From positions 2,501-66,500 of the forward strand of contig JANEZZ010001856.1 in the NCBI GenBank assembly GCA_026122225.1: DNA of 64,000 nt, read 5' to 3'. The translations under genes were made by a program, and so were the position numbers. The stretch comes from Heloderma charlesbogerti. Its lineage: Eukaryota > Chordata > Lepidosauria > Squamata > Helodermatidae. This document shows, in pieces, positions 10,721 through 22,430 of the stretch. The notes below the pieces were generated by a model. It was given only the letters and a program-made list of their open reading frames with translations, had not been told where the DNA came from and searched no databases. Position 1 is the stretch's first letter, and each line of letters begins with the position of its first letter.

Positions 10721-12275
10721 AGATTTACTTATTTTTAATTCCTTGGTTACAGAGGTTTGTCACCTAAGGGCTAATCGTAGCAAAGAAACGAGCTGGAGAT
10801 CCAGTTCTGGCTTTTTCCAAAGCATTAAAGAAAGCTGGTTGGATATAGTCTCATTCTCTCTCTCTCTCTCTCTCTTTTTTAATCCCAAGAATTTGGCCTT
10901 GAAAGAAACCAAATGGGTGTAACCGTCTCCCTCAGAATGAGGCTGGTTTCAAAAATAGCTCTCTGGATAAATATTTTTAAACGAAAGAAAAAAAAAAAAG
11001 CGTTTAAAGAAGGAAATACCAAAAGGCAATGCTCACACACAAACACTCAGATCATATCTGTGGTGGATTCTGGTGAGTAGAAACCATGACAAAATAAACA
11101 GATTCCTAGGATCCCAAGTAAATGCCATGAAAACTATGAACAAGGAACCAAATCACACAGCTCAGCCAAGGGAAGTTAAGCCTCTCTCTGATAGATTCCC
11201 TGCTGCTCCAAAATGTATTTCCATTTAAAAGCAGCATAGCAACCCAGCTATATTTAATGCCTTTACAGTACTGCCACACTTGTTAATAATATTTATCAAG
11301 ATGAATTACAGAAGGTTGGTTAGGTTAGCCATGAGGCCCCATTTTGGAAATCGGTGATAGCAGGAGGGATCTCCACAAAGTCAAGTCTGAGGCTGTTAGC
11401 CTTTGCACACTTGGGATGAAGTTCTATTGAACTCAGTGGGACTTATATCTGGGTAAACATGCATATGACTGGGCTGCACACATTGGAGTTAGCCATCAGG
11501 TTGGTTTGGCCTTACCATTTCATTTTATTGGTAGTAGCACAGGAACATGTAATGATGAACAAAAGCATCATTGAGCATGTGAAGAGTGTTTTTTTTTAAA
11601 ATCTGATCAAGATGTAAGCTTGGGAGAGGGCAAAAAACAATTAAAACTCATCTCACTAATATTAACACAGACTGTGTTCTTCCATACAAGTGTGATTAGA
11701 TTCCCTTGTGCAATACAGAAATTGCTTTTGATATTAAATACAAGAGCTACAAGGTTGAACCCCACTCTGTGTTGGATTGTGACCAACTTCTTTTGTCTGC
11801 TTCTCATACACATAGGTGCACAGATTATCTTTTTCCTTGGGTTCGGGCAGGACAATATTAGTGGTTAAAATAATAAAGAGAATGTTTTCAGTGTACTATA
11901 ACTATTTCAGTGCCGTGATCAAAAACATTAAACTGCTGTAGTTAGCAGTAAAAAACAAAACTCTTGATCCAACTTAAAGAAGATCCAATAGCTGGGGAAG
12001 ATAAAGAGGACATACAAACCTGTCATTTCAAAGCCCACTCCTGGTTGACATGTAACCGTCAAGGATTGTTGCCTTACCCAGAGTTACCCATGATTGGTCT
12101 GATCACACAAAGCACAGGCTGTTTTCTCAATTCCTGGGTTGTTTAATTCCCTCTTCCTTCCCCCACTCCCTCCCTGTATCCCAAATACCTTTGCAGCGCT
12201 ATAGTACTGGCACTTAAAGCAGGTGAGTTTTTTTTAACCACTCGTGCCCACCATCTCTGTAGCCTGGCGGAACAA
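10721..12275. other. Intergenic stretch upstream of CYS1
   Basis: It contains a (TC)n run near 10855-10876 and, at about 11400-11480, a partial copy of the GGGACTTA...CATGCATA palindromic family. Otherwise no gene, RNA or complete element was recognised. Confidence 0.5.
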
Positions 12276-12475
12276 CCCTTGAAGAACCCACAATTCTGGG
12301 TTTGCATGTAATGGCAACCCAGACTTCACAACCCAACAACAAACCATGGGTTCTCTTCCTAGGTTGTTCATGGTTAACCCATAGTTAACCCAGAATTCTG
12401 GGTTTGCATGTAATGACTACCCAGGATTCAACAGCCCATACTCAGCCCATGCTCTGGATTGTTGTTATGTGTGAA
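12276..12475. repeat. Palindromic element with internal direct repeat
   Basis: A 22-bp identical direct repeat (core TCTGGGTTTGCATGTAAT) occurs at 12292-12313 and 12394-12415, inside sequence rich in GGGTT/AACCC inverted motifs. It resembles the other GGTTC-ended miniature elements at 19570 and 33630. Confidence 0.55.
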
Positions 12476-13064
12476 CCAGTATCTGAAGAAGTGAGTTTTT
12501 CTAGCCTATGAAAGCTCCTAGAAGACTACAGGAAATAACATGCTTGCATTTCTCTATTTCTAAAGTGAGGATTAGAATTTGTAACAATTAAAAGAGAAGT
12601 TATGGAGATAAATCATGTTGTATCTCAAGGGGAAATGGAGTAAGGCACAAATTAAAGTAAGCGTTTGCTCTTGTTTATCAAGGGAATGTTAGATTGTTTA
12701 ATTATAGCCTGTTTTATTTTCTGCTGGCCTTTACCCACCAGATGTGTGAAGTATAGCCAAAAAAGAAAGCAAAACACTCCCTTGTATTTCCACAATTCTG
12801 AAAGTGCAGATTTAGAATTCAGAGACTTTTTGATGTACTTCATCTCCTTAAGCCTCAAATTGTTAGGAAATAAAAATGTTGCTGAATGTGGCTTTCATTA
12901 ACGAAGAACTTTCTTTCTATGAGTGAGAGTATGTACCGGCATACATAAAAAGAGGTGTCACTGTGCACCTCAGAAACACACTCCACCCATCTTGTCACAT
13001 GTACCCAATCCTTCTCAGGGAAAACCAGCTCTCCTAGTTAGCAGGAATGACTGTGCACAGGAAT

Positions 13065-13090
13065 GATTGGCTGGCATTTGTTACGTCACA
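13065..13090. promoter_or_regulatory. CCAAT/CRE-like motif cluster
   Basis: An inverted CCAAT box (GATTGGCTGG) is followed at once by TTACGTCA (13081-13088), a near-consensus CRE/ATF site. It lies about 2.5 kb upstream of the CYS1 ATG. It could be a distal promoter, an enhancer, or part of an old transposon. Confidence 0.35.
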
Positions 13091-13459
13091 AAGCCCCCTG
13101 CCCAGAGGAGCTTTGCAGTGGTTTAAAAAGTTACTCCTTTAAAAATAATAAGTGGGACCTGCAAAAAGAACTACTGTGCATGCTCAGTCCTCATTGGACT
13201 GTCTTTTGGGAGGGGGGGGGGTGTTAGTTTTTCATTTAAGATTTGTTGTACTTCTGCAAACCTAGGGGTTTCCTTGGGCATCCAGACACCCACTTTTGTA
13301 TCTCAGTGGGCCCATTGTGGCTCCAGTCCTGTTCGCACTCACCACTGGAGTTTGATATTAGAGGGAGTGATAGAACCAAAGAGGCACCATCTTAAAAGTA
13401 TTAGCAGCCATCTGAGGCAGCCTCCTACAATGGAAAGTCCCAGAGGAAGACAGTCTTAT

Positions 13460-13890
13460 CAACTGCCTTGTTGACACCAACAGTAACAGTCTGTTTCATA
13501 TCAGGTACAGCCAGAGGAGCCCCCCCCCCCCCCGTTGAGTAGCCACCACTCCTGCAGCTGGTTAGAACCAGTTCCAGCTAGATCGCTTCCTGCCCAGCTT
13601 GCAAGGACAGGTCAGCCGTAGAGACATGTCAACTATGCATGCTTAATGAAGTTCATGAATATTATGTGGCCCACCCCACATAGCTAATGAGGTCATTATA
13701 CTGAACGTATATAAGCTCAGTATGTACCAAAACATACAAACAAACGTATGTACCAAAAACATCTAGGGTGTGGTTCCCCTTTGTGGCGTTAGCCATGAGA
13801 ATCCATCCGAACAGCACTGTCTCCTGCCAAATAAAACTGCGTTAGACTGAATCTCGGAGTTCTGTGTGTCTCTAAGGGGATATTGGCATA
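13460..13890 (+). mobile_element. Probable solo LTR of an endogenous retrovirus
   Basis: In order, the segment shows a TATA-like GTATATAAGC (near 13710), a promoter-proximal stretch, AAATAAA (near 13832) and a short U5-like region ending near GGCA. This is the layout of a vertebrate ERV LTR. A TGCC start near 13464 would pair with the GGCA end, but I found no target-site duplication, so the edges are approximate. No internal viral genes are present. Confidence 0.5.
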
Positions 13891-14317
13891 CCCCTCCTAG
13901 AGGGAACGAACTTCAGCATAATTTGTGCAACAGGAGTGATAAAGCAATAATTGAACTGTTGATTAAATTCAGAATTGCATTTTGAAGAATAACTAAGGCA
14001 GACAGCCTGTGTGAAGCACAGGTAGAGCTGCCAGAGAAATAACTGAATCATCATTCAGTTTCCTAGTAAGTATGTCTGTCCAATGCAGTACAAAGCCTGA
14101 GGATATGGGAGGTGGTATTATTCAATGGGAGAAAAACAGTGAGTTCTATTTGAAGTACTGAACAGCAATCCCCCGCTTTTTTTTTTTTTAAAGATGGTAC
14201 GAGGTTTCATGGAACCACTGGAAATAGTAGTGTCCTGAAAGAGCGTAAGATGAGTGGAGCCTATTGGCAGAAAAGCAAAATAATTCTGAATGACTGCCAT
14301 GATTAAATTAAAATTCA

Positions 14318-14382
14318 GCCTGCAATGCTATGCATGCTTACCTGGGAGTAAGTCCCGCTGAACACAGCAGGACTGACTGATT
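14318..14382. repeat. Short palindromic repeat, GGGAGTAAGTCCC family
   Basis: CTATGCATGCTTACCTGGGA and AGTAAGTCCC, followed by GAACACAGCAGGAC, match copies at about 11400, 16452, 24003, 24385 and 49066. Typically 60-90 bp with a TGCAATCCTATGCA end. Confidence 0.65.
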
Positions 14383-16018
14383 TGGACTTTGTTTTGCTTG
14401 AACCCCTCCAGCAAAACTCTTGCGTCACTGGGGTGCAGGTATCCCAGATCCTTACTTCTTTATAATGCTTGTTAACTCAAGAGGACATAATTAGTTTTAA
14501 GTATCTAACCTACAATGCAGTAGTCTCACTAGAACAGCTCCACACAGGATGCTGATGCTGATGAAGAAATAAGAAAAAGAGATAATATTTAAGGGACGTT
14601 TTCAGGAAATAATCTCTGATCAAGACGGCAGGTGGGGTAATTCCACATGTACAATGTGTAAATCATAAAGGTTTGTATATATGTATGGTGGCTAGTATGT
14701 ATCTGGAATGATTGACAGGTGAGTGTGAGGCAGGAGGTTTGGCAGAGTGTGGGCAAGGATGACTGACTGGCAAGCCGAAGAAAGGGGGAGTGGCTGGGTG
14801 AGAATGGAATGCAGTGTGATTGGAGGAGAGCTTGTGCAGAAAAAAGGTGGGGTGATTGTTTCTGGGATTCAGATAAGTCTGGGAGCTAGATAGGTCTGAG
14901 ATGAGATTGGGAGATAAGAGTGAGAACATCTAGTGAGATAGTCTGTGGGACAGAGAGTGTGTCAGACAGTATGAGAGGTTTTGGGGCATAAAGCTAAAAG
15001 CAAGAGTTATATTGTGTAAATTATAGTGTTGACTTATTTTAATTATCATCCCTGATATCCTTTCCTTTATTCCCACCCAGTTCCTATTTCCAATCCTGTT
15101 ATACCAAATAAACCTGTGTTTTCAATGTTAAAAGACAGTTTCCTTTTTTTAGTTATTAGGAAGGGTTTTGTGGAATAGCCCCCACGTGCTGGCTGCTTGG
15201 TCCGTGCTACCAAAAAGAAAGAAAGCTCAAAAAGAGTTATTGGTGGCAGCAATTGAGAGAGTGGTGAAGCATCACAATACACAAACAGAGGGTTGTGGGT
15301 GAGAGCCTAAAAGTGGCAGTGTGAGGAGAGACACTGACCAAAGCACCTGACCTGGTGACTAGAAGTAGGATTGTGAGGTGGTTCAAAAAGGCCTTGGGTC
15401 CTCACAGCAGGCAATGCATATGTATAGTTCAAGAGCAACCTTCCCCAATCTGCACCCTCCCGTGGTTTTTGGAGTATAGGCTTTACTACACGAGGCATTT
15501 ATTGTGCACTTGTCATTCTCTACTCACGGTTGTTTATGAGTTCCTTAGATGATGTTGTGACCCTCCAGTTTCACTTTTGTGTTTAGCACTTTCAGCAAGT
15601 TTTGTGTGTGTATTTTTTTAAAGCAGGGAAATGCAGCATTTAATTGTAAACACAAAAGAAAATGTGATTTCCTCTTGTGTATTTGTGCTATGCTGCTATA
15701 GCACAGTGCCACCTTGAGGTTATGTGGCAGAAAAGCAGGAAAGGAAATGCTTTTCGTGTAGTGCTCAGAACTCAGTTCTGCATTGAAACTGAAAGTAGAT
15801 TCAGTGGATTAACAGCCAATTAACAGCCTCATGTAGAAAAGCTCTACAACTCTCAGCATTCTATATTAACGGAAAATCCTGCAGCCCTACCAGAGCATTT
15901 TGCTGCCGTTTCTATGGTGCGATTAGGACTGGCTCCTTTAGACGACGAACTTTGACGTGAAATTGAAAATGCCCTTTCTCAGCAGCCTTACAGAGCTTTC
16001 TATATTTTTCAGTGAAAC
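14383..16018. other. Intergenic stretch
   Basis: No gene recognised. Minus-strand frames are short and without recognisable motifs. A weak CTCF-like CCTCAAGGTGGCAC is present on the minus strand near 15705-15720. Confidence 0.45.
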
Positions 16019-16036
16019 AGCGCCATCTAGTGGCAG
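16019..16036 (-). promoter_or_regulatory. Candidate CTCF motif
   Basis: On the minus strand the bases read CTGCCACTAGATGGCGCT, a good match to the CTCF core (CCASYAGRKGGCGCT type), with orientation opposite to the motifs at 8409 and 26564. Confidence 0.5.
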
Positions 16037-16235
16037 AATTATGGTGCTACACTGGCACTATACACTGCGGAAATTGCAGGGTTTTTTATATTCCATCTTA
16101 TCTCCAGTCTCTTTAAAGGTGGGATAACTGGAAAAAACCATCCTGGAGGTTGACGGCGTCATGTAAAGGATCTGCAAACTTCCATGGGTGGCCAATCATG
16201 AGTACACAATAAATGTGTCATGTACAAACAGAGGG

Positions 16236-16456
16236 AGTCTCAACATTTTTGCAATACTCCTAGGGTGCCCAGATGATAAAGAGGACAGGGCTCCTCTTTA
16301 ATAGTTGTGTGGAAAAGGGAATTTCAGCAGGTGTCACTTGCATGACAAGCAACATTTACTGAAATTCCCTCTTCTATACAACTATTAAAAGTACAGGAGC
16401 CCTGTCCTCTTTATTACCTGGGCACCCTAGGAGTGTTGCAAAAACGTTGAGACTAA
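16236..16456. repeat. 220-bp foldback element
   Basis: The outer arms AGTCTCAACATTTTTGCA and its complement near 16438-16456 continue inward through CTCCTAGGGTGCCCAG and AAAGAGGACAGGGCTCCT. Each arm is about 100 bp around a short central loop. A partial second copy of one arm is at 16505-16555. No TSD is obvious because the symmetry runs into the flanks. Confidence 0.85.
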
Positions 16457-17290
16457 GAGTGCAATCTGATACATATTTACTTGGGAGTAAACCCCACTGA
16501 ACACTGTACAGGAGCCCTGCTTGTCCTCTCTTTCACCTGGCCACCCTACTCAACATCCTGAACAACTTTAAAACTGGGAGATGCAATTCAATTGGCAATT
16601 TTGAAAGGCAGAACTACCATCTTGATTAAAATCTCCATAAACGCCCCAGGATTTGACCCAAGGTCAGTGGAAGTTGCCCTTCATACTGTAAGCTTGTCCC
16701 TATGTGTTGCCAATGATAATTTCCCCACCATTTATCACATGTAAACGTGTTTTCAGAGCCCTACACTTTTCTGAAGTACTGTATTTTCTTGGTCCAATTT
16801 ATTGTTGGCCTATAAAACAAACTTTTCTGTTTCTTTCCCAGTGCAGTGGTTGCTTAGGCACCTCAGGGCTTCAGATGGCAATTCCCTTTGTGTGTGGCAC
16901 ATTCCTCTCTGAATAGCACAGCACCCATAGATTAGCAACAAAACCTCCTGGTCTTTTTAGCAACAAAAAGTGAGCAAACTCTGCTTGCATCTTTTCCGTC
17001 AGCCTGAACCCTGTGCTGCCAAGTGTAGGCTGCTGTTTGCTGACTCGCTCTCTCTGGAATGTACACAGAGGCTCAAAAACAGGAACAGACAACTGAAATC
17101 CCTTCTGGGTTTGCTAGTAGCAAGGTTGCCTCCTAGACTATTAGAAAAACCAACATCAGGCTCTTCTAGTCATTTTTAATTCAGAACCGGAAGGACGTTA
17201 CAATGCAAAAGAGGAAGACAGACTTTCCTTGCCTCTTCCAAATACTTTGTAGATTCTCCTTTGGAAACAACATTCCAAAGTTGGAAACAA

Positions 17291-17337
17291 CTTGCTAGAA
17301 AGTTTATTTTCATATATATGCATTTCATATGTATTCA
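17291..17337 (+). repeat. 47-bp direct repeat, copy 1
   Basis: Identical to 18533-18579 over 47 bp (begins CTTGCTAGAAAG, ends GTATTCA). Confidence 0.9.
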
Positions 17338-17899
17338 AATGTCCACATTCTGAGGCACACTTCTCAGATTCAGTTTTCTGAGGCGCAGACATAGGTAGCT
17401 TTGTTTGAATCCATTCACATTTTGACATATGGAAAACTTTGCTAGCAGACAGGGAATTTCAATATTCTGCAGTTTTTGGATTAAAACAAATTACAGCTTC
17501 TGATACTGCCAGGTTTTGGGCTATTATTAGAAAATCCTTCATGTATCCTAACGGCAAGGATGCAGCTATATGGAAAAAGTAATGTCCAGACCAGCATGAT
17601 TAAGTTTGCAGGTGCCATCCTCGGTGGCTATTCAGATGAACATGAGAGCATATTTTCTAGCTGCTGTGCTCCTGTGAATTGCCACCAGGAAACTCCTCCG
17701 AGTCAGGTGTCACTTCCTTCATACAGGTGCATTCATGAGGGCTCACTATAAGGATTTTCCAACCTGATGAAAGTTGTTCTGATAGCAGAAAGTTATTTCA
17801 GCAACAATACTGACTTCTCTGTTTTCCCAAATAATATCTTCAGTATAAGTTAATATCTAGGTTCAGCCCAGCCGCTTTTACAGCGTCAGAGTCTCCATC

Positions 17900-18650
17900 A
17901 TTACTGGAAGCACATATTGAGGTTGTCAGACGAAACAACCCACAATCCAGGTCTATAAGTACTTGTTATTGCTGAATAAATATGATGTACAGGATTTAAG
18001 CAGGAATGGAATAGGAAATTTGTCCCATTCTGCCTAATTAGTGGATCACTGCTTTGGTGTCTATGCCTGTCACATCTATGGAGTTTAGGCTGTGTCTTAT
18101 TCAGCAAAAACTTTTGTTTCGTGTCTATTGGGCACTGCAACGTCTCTTTAATAAGGGTTTATCTAAATTGGCTAATTGCTGGTAGTGCAACACAGCTAAT
18201 GCTTCTTTGAAATATATGTTTTGGCAATGTTCAGTAGTTGCTTTTTGGGGAGAGATTATTCATATGGAAAATTTTTTGTACTGGAACAGTCATACATATT
18301 CTTTTCAGTTACTTACCTGCTTCATGAAAATTAATGAATGGACAGTGTAAGTGGATTCTCCACGCCCTTTTGACAGCTAAAAGACGTATTACAACACTGG
18401 AAGGATAAACACTCACCTCCTATAATTCAATGGATTGAGTGCTTTCAACATTTGAATAGGTGGCATATAGACACCACTTCAAATGGATATGTATTTGGAT
18501 ATCTGGTCCACTTTTGTTGAACCCTATGTATGCTTGCTAGAAAGTTTATTTTCATATATATGCATTTCATATGTATTCATTGCTGTGGATATATACAAAT
18601 TTATGTATATTAAAATTTAAAAGGAGAAGAAAAAAAAGAATTATAAGGGT
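17900..18650 (+). mobile_element. Decayed L1-like LINE, C-terminal fragment
   Basis: Plus-strand conceptual frames, broken by stops, show features of the L1 ORF2 C-terminus: a Cys-rich pattern with CW..C, then MFWQCSVV.FW at about 18210-18250, and LQHWKDKHSPPIIQWIE at about 18390-18440. An A-rich tail follows near 18620-18645. It is 5'-truncated and cannot make protein. Confidence 0.7.
18533..18579 (+). repeat. 47-bp direct repeat, copy 2
   Basis: Identical to 17291-17337, 1.24 kb away in direct orientation. It sits just after the last recognisable codons of the L1-like fragment. Confidence 0.9.
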
Positions 18651-18704
18651 CAAGTTAGGATGGACTTGAAAGGTTGGTTTCATTAGCACAGTATCTGCAT
18701 GTAT

Positions 18705-19015
18705 GTCTGTATTTATTTCAGGGATTTATACCCCACTGCTCAATAAAGTTCCCAGGGCAGCTTTCCAAACTTTAAGATGCAATAAAACAAATATACACAT
18801 TACAAATATAGGAAACCGTACTAAAACTAGAGCAGCATAAGAATAAGAAATCCAGCCAAGAGAAATCAAATTGAAAAAGGCTTGAGAAAATAAAAAAGGT
18901 CTTGACCTGGTGCCAAAATGACTTTAGGGTAAATGCCAGCTCCCGAGAGAGAGCATTCCAAAATGTGAGCGCCATGACTGAAAAGGCCCTTTCCCTGTCA
19001 GCCCCCCACTATACC
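18705..19015 (-). mobile_element. L2/CR1-type LINE 3' fragment
   Basis: Minus-strand frame near 18975 begins MALTFWNALSREL, the common C-terminal block of this LINE class, followed by a 3' UTR with AT-rich end. Confidence 0.7.
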
Positions 19016-19059
19016 TGAGATAGCAGGGGAACTCAGAAAAGGTAATAATAGATTGTATC

Positions 19060-19125
19060 CAATGTTAGTCTAACTTAAATCCCATTCATTTCAATGGGCC
19101 TACTCAACGTAGGACTAACATTGCG
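19060..19125. repeat. Short palindrome
   Basis: CAATGTTAGTCTAACTTAAA pairs with the mirrored ACGTAGGACTAACATTG around CATTCATTTCAATG. Confidence 0.65.
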
Positions 19126-19569
19126 CCCATAGGGTGCAATCCTATGGGACTGAAGCCCAATCAACAGAAGCTGATCCGTTCCAGTCTAACGCCCTGCCAG
19201 GCTCTTGTTGGCAGGGTGAGAGGAGCAATAGAGGTTGTCTGGCTTCTCCGTCCTCTTACAATATTTTATGCTAGATGGACCTCTGAGCCTATCTAGTTGG
19301 TTCCAGAGGATTCACACCCCCTCCCCTCCCACCAGCACCCCCCCCCATATCTCCCTCTTCTCCTTCCTGAGGTCAGAGCTTTGACCTTGGAAAAGGGAGC
19401 CACTATGGAGCTTTCCACAGTGGTTGGGAGGGGATTGGGAGGGAAATCCCCCCTCAAATTTCTTCCTCTGAAGTCATAGCTCTGTCTACATCCTTGGAAG
19501 GGGAAATCAGCAGCATCCTATGGGCCTTAAGATGCCATCGAGGGGCCATAGGGTTGGCTTTTGGTGTTT

Positions 19570-19905
19570 TAGGCACTGGACCAGTTCACACGATCACCAT
19601 AGCTCACCTGTGCACGCTGGTGGCCATTTTGAATATTCAATACCATGGTTTGTCGTATTGGCCAAAGATGGGTGGCAGGGCTTGTTTGAAGGCTAAACAA
19701 CCCTCAAATAAACCTACCACAGATTATGGGTTATTTGAAGATTGTTTAACACTCAAACAACCCCTGCCACCCAGGTTCGGATGACACAACAAACCATGGA
19801 AACCCTCTGCCAGAGGCGGAATATTCAAAATGGCCATCAGCACACACTGCAGCCCATCATGGCTTAAATAAGCCATGGTGGGCTGTGCTGATCCTGCGAA
19901 CCCCA
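19570..19905. mobile_element. Palindromic miniature element, GGTTC-ended
   Basis: Inverted internal arms GGCCATTTTGAATATTC (19622-19638) and GAATATTCAAAATGGCC (about 19818-19834). The ends resemble inverted GTTCACACGATCA / TGATCCTGCGAAC. The inner GGTTCGGATGACACAA is also the left end of the 33630 element. Confidence 0.65.
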
Positions 19906-20678
19906 GTCTCTGCTACATTAAAGACAGGATGAGCTGATGAAAAAGTGTACAGGATTCCTGCATATTTAACAGATTTAAGAGAAGGAATTATTCACTTGCA
20001 TCTGCCAACATTTCCAATTGCACGTAACTATTAAAAGGCATAGGAGGCCTGCCCTCCTTGGCATTAGTTGTTTGAAGACTGCTGCCTGTTTGGACTTTGG
20101 AAAAAACAGCAGCATGACTAGCATTTTAAACTCCTGAGAAAACAATGGATAAGCTAACAGAGAGGAATAGCTTTCCTATTACTGAATGACTTGAGCATTG
20201 TCATTCTTCACTGAACAGAGCTTAGTTATTAATCTGTCATCCTAGTATTAACTTGCATTTGCACAAAGAAAGCCTCTTACTTTTACTACTATTTAAATAA
20301 AAGAGTGATTTCAGGTGAAAAGCAAGAGGCACTTGTGCCTGGTATTCACAGGCCTTTCATACTAAATGGACTTTAGATTTGTGGGTGAATGCCATGTCTA
20401 AAAAAAGCAGACCAAAATGTATTTAAAATAAATTATTTTCAAATCTTGTGTGTCTGTTTTATAAGCAAGACGTCTGCTAAATAGCAGAAATGCTTACAGA
20501 AATATAACTACAAAGACACTCTGTAATTGTGTGGGTCTGAGACTGCCAGTTCCTACTTCCCTTCCTAGGGTGCTTTGACCCGCATTTCTTTCCCATATCC
20601 CCACCTTCTTCCTCTCTCCACCCCTTTAGACTCTCACCTCTGTTCACCATCTCATCTGCACCCCTACCTCAGTCTCTT
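19906..20678. other. Intergenic stretch
   Basis: AT-rich sequence with no recognised gene or element. Confidence 0.4.
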
Positions 20679-20717
20679 CTCCTTCCTTCCTTCCTTCCTT
20701 CCTTCCTTCCTTCCTTC
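20679..20717. repeat. (CTTC)n microsatellite
   Basis: About ten uninterrupted tetranucleotide units within a pyrimidine-rich stretch. Confidence 0.95.
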
Positions 20718-21689
20718 TACAATAGCTCTTCCTGGTGGCCATGTCAGCAAAATGCCCACCAAAGATTTGAAATGTGATTTATGTGGAGATGGACTGCAAT
20801 TGGCCAAGGCTGGCAGCCTCTCTTTCCCAGGTCTACTGGTTTTGCCCTAACTTTCTTTCTCTTGGTTCCTGTTTCCTTGAGATTTTTAACCTTCTGGCAA
20901 GTGGCCTAGGCTTTTTAAAGCTGCCAGACAGACTGAACTGTAACGGCTCTAACGGTATTCAAGTGTAGGTTAAAACAAACGGTTTGTTTGTTTTTCCAAA
21001 TTCTGACGCACAGACCAGCTTGGTAGTCAGAGCTCAAAAAGTTCAGACATGCAGAGAGGGCAGAAAGAGAGGACTGATGTACTGGGTGCTGATGTCACAG
21101 TTGCCTTAACTCTGTAATGAGCCTTTTCCTAGGACAGGTCATGAGGAAGGTTCTGCCTCAAGTTCCTGTGGGTGTCTGCGGAGGGTGGGAGAAGGGTTGC
21201 TCCCCCTCAGAATTCTAAATGTACTGATTAATGTATGGAAATTAGAGAACTCTAGTACACCCACACCCCGCCACTAATCCAGAGCTAGAGAGATCTCTGA
21301 GACCATTCCTAGTCAGAGCACGGTAGCAGGCTCCATCTGGCAGGACTTTTCCTTGAGGATCTAACTCTAGATCATTTATGAACAAGTTAAAAAGCACCAG
21401 TGAAATTTTCACTTCCCAACCACCCTACTTCACACAACCACCCAGCTTCACAGTTAAAGGTATCAAGTGGAATCTGTAACAAGACATTGAAGTATAGAGT
21501 TCTCCTCTTTGGTGTTTCAGCCAGCTCTGTCTTCTTTCCAGATACTCCATTACATCCCTCCTCAGTCAAATGGAATAATTATATACAAAGGTCTAAAGTG
21601 CTCGCTTTGGAACCAGGAACTCTTAAAGTATTCAAGAGTGGTTAAATATTATTTACAGATGAACCTAAACCAATGGTCTTATTTGTTTG

Positions 21690-22160
21690 TTTGTTTGTTT
21701 GTTTATTTAGTTTATAACCCACCTATATACAAATACTCTAGGCGGTGTACAAAGTTAAAAACAACTTAACAAAAAATCCAACAATAAAAACAGCACAGCA
21801 AAGAAACAGTATATAGCAGTCAACAAGAAAGAGGAACAAGCGTTCTAAAAAGGGAAGGCCTGCCAGAATAACAGAGTCCTTAATTCCTGCTTAAAAACCT
21901 TCAAAGAGGTCAGCAGGTGCATTTCAACCAGCAGGTCATTCCACAACTGAGGGGCGGCAAAGGAAAAGGTCCTCTTGCCTGTGGCTGCTAATCTCACATT
22001 AGGCAGCTGCACCAGATAATCCTCAGAGGACCTTTGGTGGTGGACTGGGACGTAGGGGAGAAGGCGCTCCCTAAGGTACCTTGGACCTAGGGTCTTGTCA
22101 CTGGAGATGGTATTGTAACAGCATTTATCTAAAATATATCCCACTGGCAACAAGCCTCCA
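21690..22160 (-). mobile_element. L2/CR1-type LINE, 3' fragment of RT ORF
   Basis: On the minus strand the frame from 22153 to 21845 has the C-terminal block YLRERLLPYVP and then FSFAAPQLWNDL, the same class as the longer element at 40119-41842 (YLRERLLPYQP, FLWNSLP). It is followed by an AT-rich 3' UTR next to a (TTTG)n run (21680-21705). Confidence 0.75.
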
Positions 22161-22299
22161 AGGAGGCTGAGAATAAGTGAAAATCAATACATAATAAACA
22201 ATATTCTTTTTCAAAGGCAGTGGTGACTCTTCAGATCTTGCAGCTGCTGGTGTTGCTGTTCTAAGACTGCTGTTCTTCAAAGGTTGTGTGCATAGCCTT

Positions 22300-22430
22300 C
22301 CCTGAACTGGTGCCCTGCAGATGTTTTGGACAACTCCCAGAATTCCAGACCATTAACCATGCTGGCTGGGGCTGGTGGGAGTTAAAGTCCAAAACATCTG
22401 CAGTGCACCAGGTTGGGTAAGGCTGTTCTG
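22300..22430. repeat. Foldback repeat, ACAACTCCC family
   Basis: Arms CCTGCAGATGTTTTGGACAA and GTCCAAAACATCTGCAG are inverted around CATGCTGGCTGGGGCTG. Confidence 0.8.

Noticed and set aside
9672..10738. Several long overlapping frames on both strands (up to 343 codons)
   Set aside because: They lie in the GC-rich CYS1 CpG island, where stops are rare. Composition is Pro/Arg/Ala-rich and only the minus-strand frame from 10545 has gene-like start, splice donor and homologous downstream exons.
14663..14929. 88-codon minus-strand frame
   Set aside because: Ser/His/Pro-rich with no motif, no conserved neighbour and no splice context.
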